Assembly (NCBI GenBank): GCA_963676905.2
Contig: CAXXVE010000001.1
Coordinates: forward strand, 434,001-498,000
DNA from: Oceanispirochaeta sp963676905
GTDB taxonomy: Bacteria > Spirochaetota > Spirochaetia > DSM-2461
Reading direction: 5' to 3'
Length of the DNA: 64,000 nucleotides
Part shown: positions 55,301 to 63,015 of the stretch, piece by piece
Layout of the letters: every line of letters starts with the position of its first letter
Numbering within the stretch: the stretch's first letter is position 1
Program-made: the position numbers and the translations under genes
The notes under the pieces: model-generated
Seen by the model: the letters and a program-made list of their open reading frames with translations, nothing else
What the model was told of the DNA's origin: nothing
Databases searched by the model: none

Positions 55301-58300
55301 TCAGGGTAATCGCTCCGCTTCCCGAGGACACAGTCAGGTCTGTGCCAAGGGTCATCGCACTGTTCACTGTAACGAAAGTGTTGCTGCTTACTGTATCCAC
55401 GGTTACAGGAGCTGCTGAGGTTGCAAGGCTATCACCTGCGGCATTCCCGAAGGTCACATTCCCTTCTGCATCAAAGGTCAGCCCGTCCAGGACAACATCT
55501 GCATTGAAAGTCGTAGCTGTGTCTCCGGCGGCAACCGTCACATTATCACGGAAGGTGATGGCTCCAGCACCATTCGCCTGGGTCAGACCACTTGCCGTAT
55601 CCACGGTTCCAACGAACTCTGTCGTTCCACCTGAATTAACTGTTATCGCGGCACCTGTTCCTGTTCCGATGGGTATCGTACCGCCAACCGCAAGGTCAAA
55701 GGTTGTAGTTCCGGCTACATCCAGAACAAGGTTAAACCCACCGTTCAGGGTATTATTAAAATCTACATCTGAACCTGTTGTTCCTGTCAGTGTTGCCGCA
55801 GCTGTAAGCTCTACCGGATCATTATAGGTCTGCGTTCCGGTATCCGTGCTGATATTCGCTCCTATACGGGTTGTTCCTCCGGCATTGGTCGTCACACTGT
55901 TTAAAGCAATAGTTCCACCCAGTGCTCCGGCAATAGTTGTTAAACCCGTACTGTTCAGAGTCAGATTACTGCCGCCGTTCCCCCCCCCGTTCAGGGTAAT
56001 CGCTCCGCTTCCCGAGGACACAGTCAGGTCTGTGCCAAGGGTCATCGCACTGTTCACTGTAACGAAAGTGTTGCTGCTTACTGTATCCACGGTTACAGGA
56101 GCTGCTGAGGTTGCAAGGCTATCACCTGCGGCATTCCCGAAGGTCACATTCCCTTCTGCATCAAAGGTCAGCCCGTCCAGGACAACATCTGCATTGAAAG
56201 TCGTAGCTGTGTCTCCGGCGGCAACCGTCACATTATCACGGAAGGTGATGGCTCCAGCACCATTCGCCTGGGTCAGACCACTTGCCGTATCCACGGTTCC
56301 AACAAACTCTGTCGTTCCGCCTGAATTAACTATTATCGCTGTTCCAACAAACTCTGTCGTTCCGCCTGAATTAACTATTATCGCGGCTCCTGTCCCATCT
56401 CCAATAGGGATAAGATTTCCTACTGCAGCAGTGAATGATGCTGCATCTGCTGTAGTCAGGATTAAATCGACACCGCCATTGACTGTACTGTTGACCGTAA
56501 GTGTACTTCCGGCTCCCAAAGTTCCAAGGGCTACATCCGCTGTACTCAGCGTCAGTGTATCTGTACCGGCATTTCCAAAGGTTAAGGCATCTGAGGCAGA
56601 AACAGTCAATCCATCAAGAACCACATCCGCATTGAAGGTCGAGGCTGTGTCTCCGGCTCCCAGAGTAAGGTTTTCCCTGAAGGTAATCGTACCCGCAGCA
56701 TCCGCCTGAATCATTCCACTCGCTGTATCCACGGTTCCAACGAACTCTGTCGTTCCACCTGAATTAACTGTTATCGCGGCACCTGTTCCTGTTCCGATTG
56801 GTATCGTACCACCAACTGCAAGGTCAAAGGTTGTAGTTCCGGCTACATCCAGAACAAGGTTAAACCCACCGTTCAGGGTATTATTAAAATCTACATCTGA
56901 ACCTGTTGTTCCTGTCAGTGTTGCCGCAGCTGTAAGCTCTACCGGATCATTATAGGTCTGCGCTCCGGTATCCGTGCTGATATTCGCTCCTATACGGGTT
57001 GTTCCTCCGGCATTGGTCGTCACACTGTTTAAAGCAATAGTTCCACCCAGTGCTCCGGCAATAGTTGTTAAACCCGTACTGTTCAGAGTCAGATTACTGC
57101 CGCCGTCCCCCCCCCCGTTCAGGGTAATCGCTCCGCTTCCCGAGGACACAGTCAGGTCTGTGCCAAGGGTCATCGCACTGTTCACTGTAACGAAAGTGTT
57201 GCTGCTTACTGTATCCACGGTTACAGGAGCTGCTGAGGTTGCAAGGCTATCACCTGCGGCATTCCCGAAGGTCACATTCCCTTCTGCATCAAAGGTCAGC
57301 CCGTCCAGGACAACATCTGCATTGAAAGTCGTAGCTGTGTCTCCGGCGGCAACCGTCACATTATCACGGAAGGTGATGGCTCCAGCACCATTCGCCTGGG
57401 TCAGACCACTTGCCGTATCCACGGTTCCAACGAACTCTGTCGTTCCACCTGAATTAACTGTTATCGCGGCACCTGTTCCTGTTCCGATGGGTATCGTACC
57501 GCCAACCGCAAGGTCAAAGGTTGTAGTTCCGGCTACATCCAGAACAAGGTTAAACCCACCGTTCAGGGTATTATTAAAATCTACATCTGAACCTGTTGTT
57601 CCTGTCAGTGTTGCCGCAGCTGTAAGCTCTACCGGATCATTATAGGTCTGCGTTCCGGTATCCGTGCTGATATTCGCTCCTATACGGGTTGTTCCTCCGG
57701 CATTGGTCGTCACACTGTTTAAAGCAATAGTTCCACCCAGTGCTCCGGCAATAGTTGTTAAACCCGTACTGTTCAGAGTCAGATTACTGCCGCCGTTCCC
57801 CCCCCCGTTCAGGGTAATCGCTCCGCTTCCCGAGGACACAGTCAGGTCTGTGCCAAGGGTCATCGCACTGTTAACTGTAACGAAAGTGTTGCTGCTTACT
57901 GTATCCACGGTTACAGGAGCTGCTGAGGTTGCAAGGCTATCACCTGCGGCATTCCCGAAGGTCACATTCCCTTCTGCATCAAAGGTCAGCCCGTCCAGGA
58001 CAACATCTGCATTGAAAGTCGTAGCTGTGTCTCCGGCGGCAACCGTCACATTATCACGGAAGGTGATGGCTCCAGCACCATTCGCCTGGGTCAGACCACT
58101 TGCCGTATCCACGGTTCCAACAAACTCTGTCGTTCCGCCTGAATTAACTATTATCGCGGCTCCTGTCCCATCTCCAATAGGGATAAGATTTCCTACTGCA
58201 GCAGTGAATGATGCTGCATCTGCTGTAGTCAGGATTAAATCGACACCGCCATTGACTGTACTGTTGACCGTAAGTGTACTTCCGGCTCCCAAAGTTCCAA

Positions 58301-61300
58301 GGGCTACATCCGCTGTACTCAGCGTCAGTGTATCTGTACCGGCATTTCCAAAGGTTAAGGCATCTGAGGCAGAAACAGTCAATCCATCAAGAACCACATC
58401 CGCATTGAAGGTCGAGGCTGTGTCTCCGGCTCCCAGAGTAAGGTTTTCCCTGAAGGTAATCGTACCCGCAGCATCCGCCTGAATCATTCCACTCGCTGTA
58501 TCCACGGTTCCAACGAACTCTGTCGTTCCACCTGAATTAACTGTTATCGCGGCACCTGTTCCTGTTCCGATTGGTATCGTACCACCAACTGCAAGGTCAA
58601 AGGTTGTAGTTCCGGCTACATCCAGAACAAGGTTAAACCCACCGTTCAGGGTATTATTAAAATCTACATCTGAACCTGTTGTTCCTGTCAGTGTTGCCGC
58701 AGCTGTAAGCTCTACCGGATCATTATAGGTCTGCGCTCCGGTATCCGTGCTGATATTCGCTCCTATACGGGTTGTTCCTCCGGCATTGGTCGTCACACTG
58801 TTTAAAGCAATAGTTCCACCCAGTGCTCCGGCAATAGTTGTTAAACCCGTACTGTTCAGAGTCAGATTACTGCCGCCGTCCCCCCCCCCGTTCAGGGTAA
58901 TCGCTCCGCTTCCCGAGGACACAGTCAGGTCTGTGCCAAGGGTCATCGCACTGTTCACTGTAACGAAAGTGTTGCTGCTTACTGTATCCACGGTTACAGG
59001 AGCTGCTGAGGTTGCAAGGCTATCACCTGCGGCATTCCCGAAGGTCACATTCCCTTCTGCATCAAAGGTCAGCCCGTCCAGGACAACATCTGCATTGAAA
59101 GTCGTAGCTGTGTCTCCGGCGGCAACCGTCACATTATCACGGAAGGTGATGGCTCCAGCACCATTCGCCTGGGTCAGACCACTTGCCGTATCCACGGTTC
59201 CAACGAACTCTGTCGTTCCACCTGAATTAACTGTTATCGCGGCACCTGTTCCTGTTCCGATGGGTATCGTACCGCCAACCGCAAGGTCAAAGGTTGTAGT
59301 TCCGGCTACATCCAGAACAAGGTTAAAACCACCGTTCAGGGTATCATTAAAATCTACATCTGAACCTGTTGTTCCTGTCAGTGTTGCCGCAGCTGTAAGC
59401 TCTACCGGATCATTATAGGTCTGCGCTCCGGTATCCGTGCTGATATTCGCTCCTAAACGGGTTGTTCCTCCGGCATTGGTCGTCACACTGTTTAAAGCAA
59501 TAGTTCCACCCAGTGCTCCGGCAATAGTTGTTAAACCCGTACTGTTCAGAGTCAGATTACTGCCGCCGTTCCCCCCCCCGTTCAGGGTAATCGCTCCGCT
59601 TCCCGAGGACACAGTCAGGTCTGTGCCAAGGGTCATCGCACTGTTAACTGTAACGAAAGTGTTGCTGCTTACTGTATCCACGGTTACAGGAGCTGCTGAG
59701 GTTGCAAGGCTATCACCTGCGGCATTCCCGAAGGTCACATTCCCTTCTGCATCAAAGGTCAGCCCGTCCAGGACAACATCTGCATTGAAAGTCGTAGCTG
59801 TGTCTCCGGCGGCAACCGTCACATTATCACGGAAGGTGATGGCTCCAGCACCATTCGCCTGGGTCAGACCACTTGCCGTATCCACGGTTCCAACAAACTC
59901 TGTCGTTCCGCCTGAATTAACTATTATCGCGGCTCCTGTCCCATCTCCAATAGGGATAAGATTTCCTACTGCAGCAGTGAATGATGCTGCATCTGCTGTA
60001 GTCAGGATTAAATCGACACCGCCATTGACTGTACTGTTGACCGTAAGTGTACTTCCGGCTCCCAAAGTTCCAAGGGCTACATCCGCTGTACTCAGCGTCA
60101 GTGTATCTGTACCGGCATTTCCAAAGGTTAAGGCATCTGAGGCAGAAACAGTCAATCCATCAAGAACCACATCCGCATTGAAGGTCGAGGCTGTGTCTCC
60201 GGCTCCCAGAGTAAGGTTTTCCCTGAAGGTAATCGTACCCGCAGCATCCGCCTGAATCATTCCACTCGCTGTATCCACGGTTCCAACGAACTCTGTCGTT
60301 CCACCTGAATTAACTGTTATCGCGGCACCTGTTCCTGTTCCGATGGGTATCGTACCGCCAACCGCAAGGTCAAAGGTTGTAGTTCCGGCTACATCCAGAA
60401 CAAGGTTAAACCCACCGTTCAGGGTATTATTAAAATCTACATCTGAACCTGTTGTTCCTGTCAGTGTTGCCGCAGCTGTAAGCTCTACCGGATCATTATA
60501 GGTCTGCGTTCCGGTATCCGTGCTGATATTAGCTCCTATACGGGTTGTTCCTCCGGCATTGGTCGTCACACTGTTTAAAGCAATAGTTCCACCCAGTGCT
60601 CCGGCAATAGTTGTTAAACCCGTACTGTTCAGAGTCAGATTACTGCCGCCGTTCCCCCCCCCGTTCAGGGTAATCGCTCCGCTTCCCGAGGACACAGTCA
60701 GGTCTGTGCCAAGGGTCATCGCACTGTTCACTGTAACGAAAGTGTTGCTGCTTACTGTATCCACGGTTACAGGAGCTGCTGAGGTTGCAAGGCTATCACC
60801 TGCGGCATTCCCGAAGGTCACATTCCCTTCTGCATCAAAGGTCAGCCCGTCCAGGACAACATCTGCATTGAAAGTCGTAGCTGTGTCTCCGGCGGCAACC
60901 GTCACATTATCACGGAAGGTGATGGCTCCAGCACCATTCGCCTGGGTCAGACCACTTGCCGTATCCACGGTTCCAACGAACTCTGTCGTTCCACCTGAAT
61001 TAACTGTTATCGCGGCACCTGTTCCTGTTCCGATGGGTATCGTACCGCCAACCGCAAGGTCAAAGGTTGTAGTTCCGGCTACATCCAGAACAAGGTTAAA
61101 ACCACCGTTCAGGGTATCATTAAAATCTACATCTGAACCTGTTGTTCCTGTCAGTGTTGCCGCAGCTGTAAGCTCTACCGGATCATTATAGGTCTGCGCT
61201 CCGGTATCCGTGCTGATATTCGCTCCTAAACGGGTTGTTCCTCCGGCATTGGTCGTCACACTGTTTAAAGCAATAGTTCCACCCAGTGCTCCGGCAATAG

Positions 61301-61826
61301 TTGTTAAACCCGTACTGTTCAATAAAAGATCAGATCCACCATCAGCAGTTGCTGATACTGTCAAATCTCCAGCTCCGGAATCCAAAGTTAAGGAATCTGC
61401 AAGACTGATGGCTGTATCAACTGTCAGGTTCTGACTTGAAGTTATTACTGATAATGTATTCGATGCCGTCGTTGAAATATTATGAATTATTAATACGTTA
61501 CTGCTCGTAGAAAGAGAACCTGAAGCCGTGGTATTGGTAAGATTTGTTATGGTCGTTGCGGCACTTAGAGTTAAACTGACATTTGCCGAAACCTCTAGTG
61601 TGGCTATATCAGTGATAACATTAGTATTAATGGTTGCCGGTGTAATAAAAATGACGGTATCGGTTGTATTTGGCGGTCCAGAAGGAGCTCCACCTCCATC
61701 ATCCCAATTGTTGGTATCATTCCAATCGGTACTGGCTCCTACCCATGTGTAGGTTGCAGCACTCGCCCCGCCGACAAAAACCAAAAAGAGAATCAAAAGT
61801 GAAACAGCAGTGAATAATCGCTTCAA
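49377..61826 (-). CDS. giant exported repeat protein with C-terminal FlgD-Ig domain
   Basis: About 4,149 residues. A Sec signal peptide (LKRLFTAVSLLILFLVFVGG followed by ASA) is followed by TYTWVGASTDWNDTNNWDDG, typical of filamentous beta-helix surface proteins. Residues about 169-2912 are a near-identical repeat array rich in Thr, Gly, Ala, Asn and Val, with no cysteine. The unique C-terminal part holds SbsA-like Ig modules (around 3309, 3449 and 3799) and ends in a FlgD-Ig-like domain (about 4062-4149; YVWDGRNNAGNIVARGIYFV), as in outer-surface proteins. TTG at 61826 is preferred: GGGAGG lies 4 bases before it, and it gives a clean signal peptide. The ATG at 61862 is an alternative, but a TATAAT (61861-61866) overlaps it. 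Adhesin or sheath-like function is inferred. Confidence 0.9.
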   Translation of the reverse strand: MKRLFTAVSLLILFLVFVGGASAATYTWVGASTDWNDTNNWDDGGGAPSGPPNTTDTVIFITPATINTNVITDIATLEVSANVSLTLSAATTITNLTNTTASGSLSTSSNVLIIHNISTTASNTLSVITSSQNLTVDTAISLADSLTLDSGAGDLTVSATADGGSDLLLNSTGLTTIAGALGGTIALNSVTTNAGGTTRLGANISTDTGAQTYNDPVELTAAATLTGTTGSDVDFNDTLNGGFNLVLDVAGTTTFDLAVGGTIPIGTGTGAAITVNSGGTTEFVGTVDTASGLTQANGAGAITFRDNVTVAAGDTATTFNADVVLDGLTFDAEGNVTFGNAAGDSLATSAAPVTVDTVSSNTFVTVNSAMTLGTDLTVSSGSGAITLNGGGNGGSNLTLNSTGLTTIAGALGGTIALNSVTTNAGGTTRIGANISTDTGTQTYNDPVELTAAATLTGTTGSDVDFNNTLNGGFNLVLDVAGTTTFDLAVGGTIPIGTGTGAAITVNSGGTTEFVGTVDTASGMIQADAAGTITFRENLTLGAGDTASTFNADVVLDGLTVSASDALTFGNAGTDTLTLSTADVALGTLGAGSTLTVNSTVNGGVDLILTTADAASFTAAVGNLIPIGDGTGAAIIVNSGGTTEFVGTVDTASGLTQANGAGAITFRDNVTVAAGDTATTFNADVVLDGLTFDAEGNVTFGNAAGDSLATSAAPVTVDTVSSNTFVTVNSAMTLGTDLTVSSGSGAITLNGGGNGGSNLTLNSTGLTTIAGALGGTIALNSVTTNAGGTTRLGANISTDTGAQTYNDPVELTAAATLTGTTGSDVDFNDTLNGGFNLVLDVAGTTTFDLAVGGTIPIGTGTGAAITVNSGGTTEFVGTVDTASGLTQANGAGAITFRDNVTVAAGDTATTFNADVVLDGLTFDAEGNVTFGNAAGDSLATSAAPVTVDTVSSNTFVTVNSAMTLGTDLTVSSGSGAITLNGGGDGGSNLTLNSTGLTTIAGALGGTIALNSVTTNAGGTTRIGANISTDTGAQTYNDPVELTAAATLTGTTGSDVDFNNTLNGGFNLVLDVAGTTTFDLAVGGTIPIGTGTGAAITVNSGGTTEFVGTVDTASGMIQADAAGTITFRENLTLGAGDTASTFNADVVLDGLTVSASDALTFGNAGTDTLTLSTADVALGTLGAGSTLTVNSTVNGGVDLILTTADAASFTAAVGNLIPIGDGTGAAIIVNSGGTTEFVGTVDTASGLTQANGAGAITFRDNVTVAAGDTATTFNADVVLDGLTFDAEGNVTFGNAAGDSLATSAAPVTVDTVSSNTFVTVNSAMTLGTDLTVSSGSGAITLNGGGNGGSNLTLNSTGLTTIAGALGGTIALNSVTTNAGGTTRIGANISTDTGTQTYNDPVELTAAATLTGTTGSDVDFNNTLNGGFNLVLDVAGTTTFDLAVGGTIPIGTGTGAAITVNSGGTTEFVGTVDTASGLTQANGAGAITFRDNVTVAAGDTATTFNADVVLDGLTFDAEGNVTFGNAAGDSLATSAAPVTVDTVSSNTFVTVNSAMTLGTDLTVSSGSGAITLNGGGDGGSNLTLNSTGLTTIAGALGGTIALNSVTTNAGGTTRIGANISTDTGAQTYNDPVELTAAATLTGTTGSDVDFNNTLNGGFNLVLDVAGTTTFDLAVGGTIPIGTGTGAAITVNSGGTTEFVGTVDTASGMIQADAAGTITFRENLTLGAGDTASTFNADVVLDGLTVSASDALTFGNAGTDTLTLSTADVALGTLGAGSTLTVNSTVNGGVDLILTTADAASFTAAVGNLIPIGDGTGAAIIVNSGGTTEFVGTAIIVNSGGTTEFVGTVDTASGLTQANGAGAITFRDNVTVAAGDTATTFNADVVLDGLTFDAEGNVTFGNAAGDSLATSAAPVTVDTVSSNTFVTVNSAMTLGTDLTVSSGSGAITLNGGGNGGSNLTLNSTGLTTIAGALGGTIALNSVTTNAGGTTRIGANISTDTGTQTYNDPVELTAAATLTGTTGSDVDFNNTLNGGFNLVLDVAGTTTFDLAVGGTIPIGTGTGAAITVNSGGTTEFVGTVDTASGLTQANGAGAITFRDNVTVAAGDTATTFNADVVLDGLTFDAEGNVTFGNAAGDSLATSAAPVTVDTVSSNTFVTVNSAMTLGTDLTVSSGSGAITLNGGGDGGSNLTLNSTGLTTIAGALGGTIALNSVTTNAGGTTRIGANISTDTGAQTYNDPVELTAAATLTGTTGSDVDFNNTLNGGFNLVLDVAGTTTFDLAVGGTIPIGTGTGAAITVNSGGTTEFVGTVDTASGMIQADAAGTITFRENLTLGAGDTASTFNADVVLDGLTVSASDALTFGNAGTDTLTLSTADVALGTLGAGSTLTVNSTVNGGVDLILTTADAASFTAAVGNLIPIGDGTGAAIIVNSGGTTEFVGTVDTASGLTQANGAGAITFRDNVTVAAGDTATTFNADVVLDGLTFDAEGNVTFGNAAGDSLTTSAAPVTVDTVSSNTFVTVNSAMTLGTDLTVSSGSGAITLNGGGDGGSNLTLNSTGLTTIAGALGGTIALNSVTTNAGGTTRIGANISTDTGAQTYNDPVELTAAATLTGTTGSDVDFNNTLNGGFNLVLDVAGTTTFDLAVGGTIPIGTGTGAAITVNSGGTTEFVGTVDTASGLTQANGAGAITFRDNVTVAAGDTATTFNADVVLDGLTFDAEGNVTFGNAAGDSLATSAAPVTVDTVSSNTFVTVNSAMTLGTDLTVSSGSGAITLNGGGNGGSNLTLNSTGLTTIAGALGGTIALNSVTTNAGGTTRIGANISTDTGAQTYNDPVELTAAATLTGTTGSDVDFNNTLNGGFNLVLDVAGTTTFDLAVGGTIPIGTGTGAAITVNSGGTTEFVGTVDTASGMIQADAAGTITFRENITLGAGDTASTFNANVVLDGLTVSSSNDLTIGNAGTDALALSTAAVDIDTTGFDLTVNSEVFGGNQNLTLSSGAGDVVVNGVIGNLPANALQSLTATGTNIQLYSIGASGTVGINSNLNVTANNRIELDGQYYNSTGAQQYSSGPDVLAPPDYTEGGTRVLLSGDGEFRASSLTFGNALAAGANNIGDVYLDFPGWVLTLYTNITCSRFAFFNGTINFSGTRSLSTTNNLGGDFVVLGGGGAYTVDDSDWLGVDTRFEYPGQASLAYDPLSYNAIFGDLADVTINVGNTGVGDFYVNGTDLVSSTASPLLTLNLQDNSGADPVYNNGTLATNWGSPYNIALNMTVQNSVVTGGSIGAVESVTDNGNNSTYDYIVPAVGWDFTRPDILTVETVWDDAMLITFTEPIANINNEISSVIGANLLLTDAGVTDVDITETVMSITDDGTSGISTDGQGNLTSFIIRFGTTWKTDANNASAGAGASTDTTGDNTLTTIPNLSFIKTLFFDAGGKNPIQNYGNNGFPVFQSTSDSCPPVIIDVTTGNHGATGDDYDHHNYMLVRYSEPIIVTTDDGSTTRIATGDTFTNQIGDSFPLNGTDYLGEIPNTTGPGTTVAVTVTGVLDYTNPSYSGASVTGGFYSGSNGMAQTNTLERIDAYELQFNIVSYNDGSYWPGYLGQNGMDITQPEIWTGLVSNNVRDGSPQQNRAKITTGTVTQLGGGWDVDPPAVAIYKNNNAPVILEAIPLDESASSYYDRVEFHVLDDGSTVWNTDTDHPDGTKGIRDSSFLDTSAFGFDARDSLPPYDNSYNDSLPIATDITNKTYQPSGAGIDVADDPYFSITLSAAPWDTLTRMAVEYDEDIGFMTDLAGNRVRSFLNYAVEYVPPEISLTLAMPGSDTVYVEFSEAVYGDPNAATDVDAGDFFYTGGALTIDTVTNLNSPANTQFEFTLSGDLSRNDIFTGRINIVPLSVFDEEGNAFRDNFVRRVSDLGIDVVEPVWASDGIHAENINEGSTLKDFDGTGRLLDRDILIQSRVNASVVAGSSMRLYYDANVPSSLLQNDFWLPSYHPVLAPSGNFQARYVNANEVLNNGLQNFIISSSDKEMDAGNTIEFMFVIDDLPCVRLSNPNDIWSYEPYKIRIEDIRKQKGGVTILNNVINPNNGDKAVLMYDVPNPGVVTAQIFTLNGNLVRILQRGRQAAGTYQYVWDGRNNAGNIVARGIYFVRVVGPDTDEIRKIMVVK
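53090..61321 (-). repeat. near-identical coding repeat array, alternating 690- and 1083-bp steps
   Basis: Corresponding points recur at 53383, 54073, 55156, 55846, 56974, 57664, 58747, 59437, 60520 and 61210. The steps alternate 690 and 1083 bases (1773-bp period, 591 residues), except one step of 1128 that carries an extra 45 bases. The 1083 unit equals the 690 unit plus a 393-base block. Copies differ by only scattered single bases. All steps are multiples of three, so the frame is kept. The array ends in a decayed copy near 52900-53090. Confidence 0.95.
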
Positions 61827-61984
61827 ACGCCCTCCCGGAACCAACAACAATTCATAATTCATTATACATCCAAATCAGACTTTTTCGACTCCCCTCCCCG
61901 TTTTAGGATATAAAAACGTGAACAGGAAAGCCTCCCTTATCTAATTAAATCGACAAGAATTACCCGGCATTTGAGTCCGATTCC

Positions 61985-62014
61985 TTGAACCGGTAAAGGT
62001 TTTTTCATTACAAT
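61985..62014 (+). promoter_or_regulatory. promoter of the ferredoxin-nitroreductase gene, leaderless
   Basis: TTGAAC (61985-61990), 18 bases, TACAAT (62009-62014). The predicted transcript start falls on or next to the ATG at 62021. The bases before the ATG are six C with no Shine-Dalgarno site. Confidence 0.5.
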
Positions 62015-62020
62015 CCCCCC

Positions 62021-62875
62021 ATGATATTCACCATAAACCCCGAAACATGTACAAACTGCGGCCTCTGTGCCGCAGCCTGCCCCGGAAAAACTATCCGGAA
62101 AGAAAAAGACGCCCACAGAATCATACCCGATGGATGTATCGAGTGCAGCCACTGCGGCATGGTCTGCCCGGTAAACGCCGTCAGGGTGGACGGACAGGAG
62201 CTCCCCCCCTATCCCGAGGACCTGAAATCCCTCACAACCGAAGAGCTCCACGATCATCTGATCCTCTCAAAACGCTCTGTCAGGAAGTACAAGCGCTCAC
62301 CCATCAACGCAGAAGATCTGAAAGCCATAGTCAGAGCCGGAGAAACAACCGCCACCGCCACCAACAGCCAGTACTGTGATGTGCTCCTCTTCCAGGGACC
62401 CGAAGTTCCCGTCTTTGCAGCCGACCTCGCCCGGATACTCCTCAAAGTCGTCCGGATCGGACTGAATCCTGCAGGACGCCTTTTGCTGAAGGCTGCCGGA
62501 CTGGGTCGCTATGCACGCAAAGAGACCATTACCAGCTTCCATCATCTTCTGACAAAGACCCTGGAAGGCAAGGCGGACCCCCTGTTTCACGGAGCTCCTG
62601 CTGTTGTGGTTCTGACCTATCCTGCCAAACAGGGAAAACGTTTCGGCCGCACCGACTGTGCCGTTGCCGGAGAGAACATGATGCTTTCAGCCCATGCCAG
62701 GGGAATCGGCTCCTGTATGATAGGATTTGCCGAAGCCGCCCTTTTCAGCAGAAAGGAGAGAGCCAGAATAGGCATCCCCCGGGACAGAAAGATCGGACTG
62801 ATCTTCACCCTCGGATACAGCGACCGGAAATATTACCGCTATCCTGTAAGAAAAAACTGGTCCCTCCAGGCCTGA
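62021..62875 (+). CDS. ferredoxin-nitroreductase fusion protein
   Basis: A 284-residue protein. Residues 1-55 are a 2x[4Fe-4S] ferredoxin domain with Cys10, 13, 16, 20 and Cys39, 42, 45, 49 (two CxxCxxCxxxC motifs). Residues about 75-280 are an FMN-dependent nitroreductase fold, starting with LSKRSVRKYKRSPINAEDL and containing ATATNSQ for flavin binding, then the DCAVAGENMMLSAHARGIGSC segment. It probably reduces an unknown organic substrate using low-potential electrons in the cytoplasm. It has its own promoter and no partner gene nearby. The fusion is known in anaerobes. Confidence 0.92.
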   Translation: MIFTINPETCTNCGLCAAACPGKTIRKEKDAHRIIPDGCIECSHCGMVCPVNAVRVDGQELPPYPEDLKSLTTEELHDHLILSKRSVRKYKRSPINAEDLKAIVRAGETTATATNSQYCDVLLFQGPEVPVFAADLARILLKVVRIGLNPAGRLLLKAAGLGRYARKETITSFHHLLTKTLEGKADPLFHGAPAVVVLTYPAKQGKRFGRTDCAVAGENMMLSAHARGIGSCMIGFAEAALFSRKERARIGIPRDRKIGLIFTLGYSDRKYYRYPVRKNWSLQA

Positions 62876-62881
62876 CATACT

Positions 62882-62912
62882 TGTCCCGGAGCTCTTCGAA
62901 AGCCCCGGGACA
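62882..62912 (+). other. GC-rich hairpin after the ferredoxin-nitroreductase gene
   Basis: TGTCCCGG (62882-62889) pairs with CCGGGACA (62905-62912), 7 bases after the stop codon. It is not followed by a T run, as with several other hairpins in this window. A possible transcript end. Confidence 0.45.
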
Positions 62913-62977
62913 GCACCTGTTCCAATAATATACAAATATTCCTTAAATCATTATCCAATAAAAATTTAATGTTCTCT

Positions 62978-63006
62978 TTGATTTCTGAAAATATGAGTAC
63001 TACAAT
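62978..63006 (+). promoter_or_regulatory. promoter of the 63016 gene, near-leaderless
   Basis: TTGATT (62978-62983), 17 bases, TACAAT (63001-63006). Transcription would begin at about 63013, three bases before the ATG, with no Shine-Dalgarno site. Confidence 0.55.
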
Positions 63007-63015
63007 AATATTATT

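Noticed and set aside
53090..61321. CRISPR array or tandem satellite
   Set aside because: The repeats are hundreds of bases long, contiguous, in frame and coding, without spacers or cas genes.
53383..61752. Long plus-strand open frames (up to 287 codons) repeated through the array
   Set aside because: They are exact antisense shadows of the giant minus-strand gene, caused by its codon choice and repetition. The same Ala/Val/Pro/Ser-rich string recurs with each unit, and none has a promoter or ribosome-binding site.
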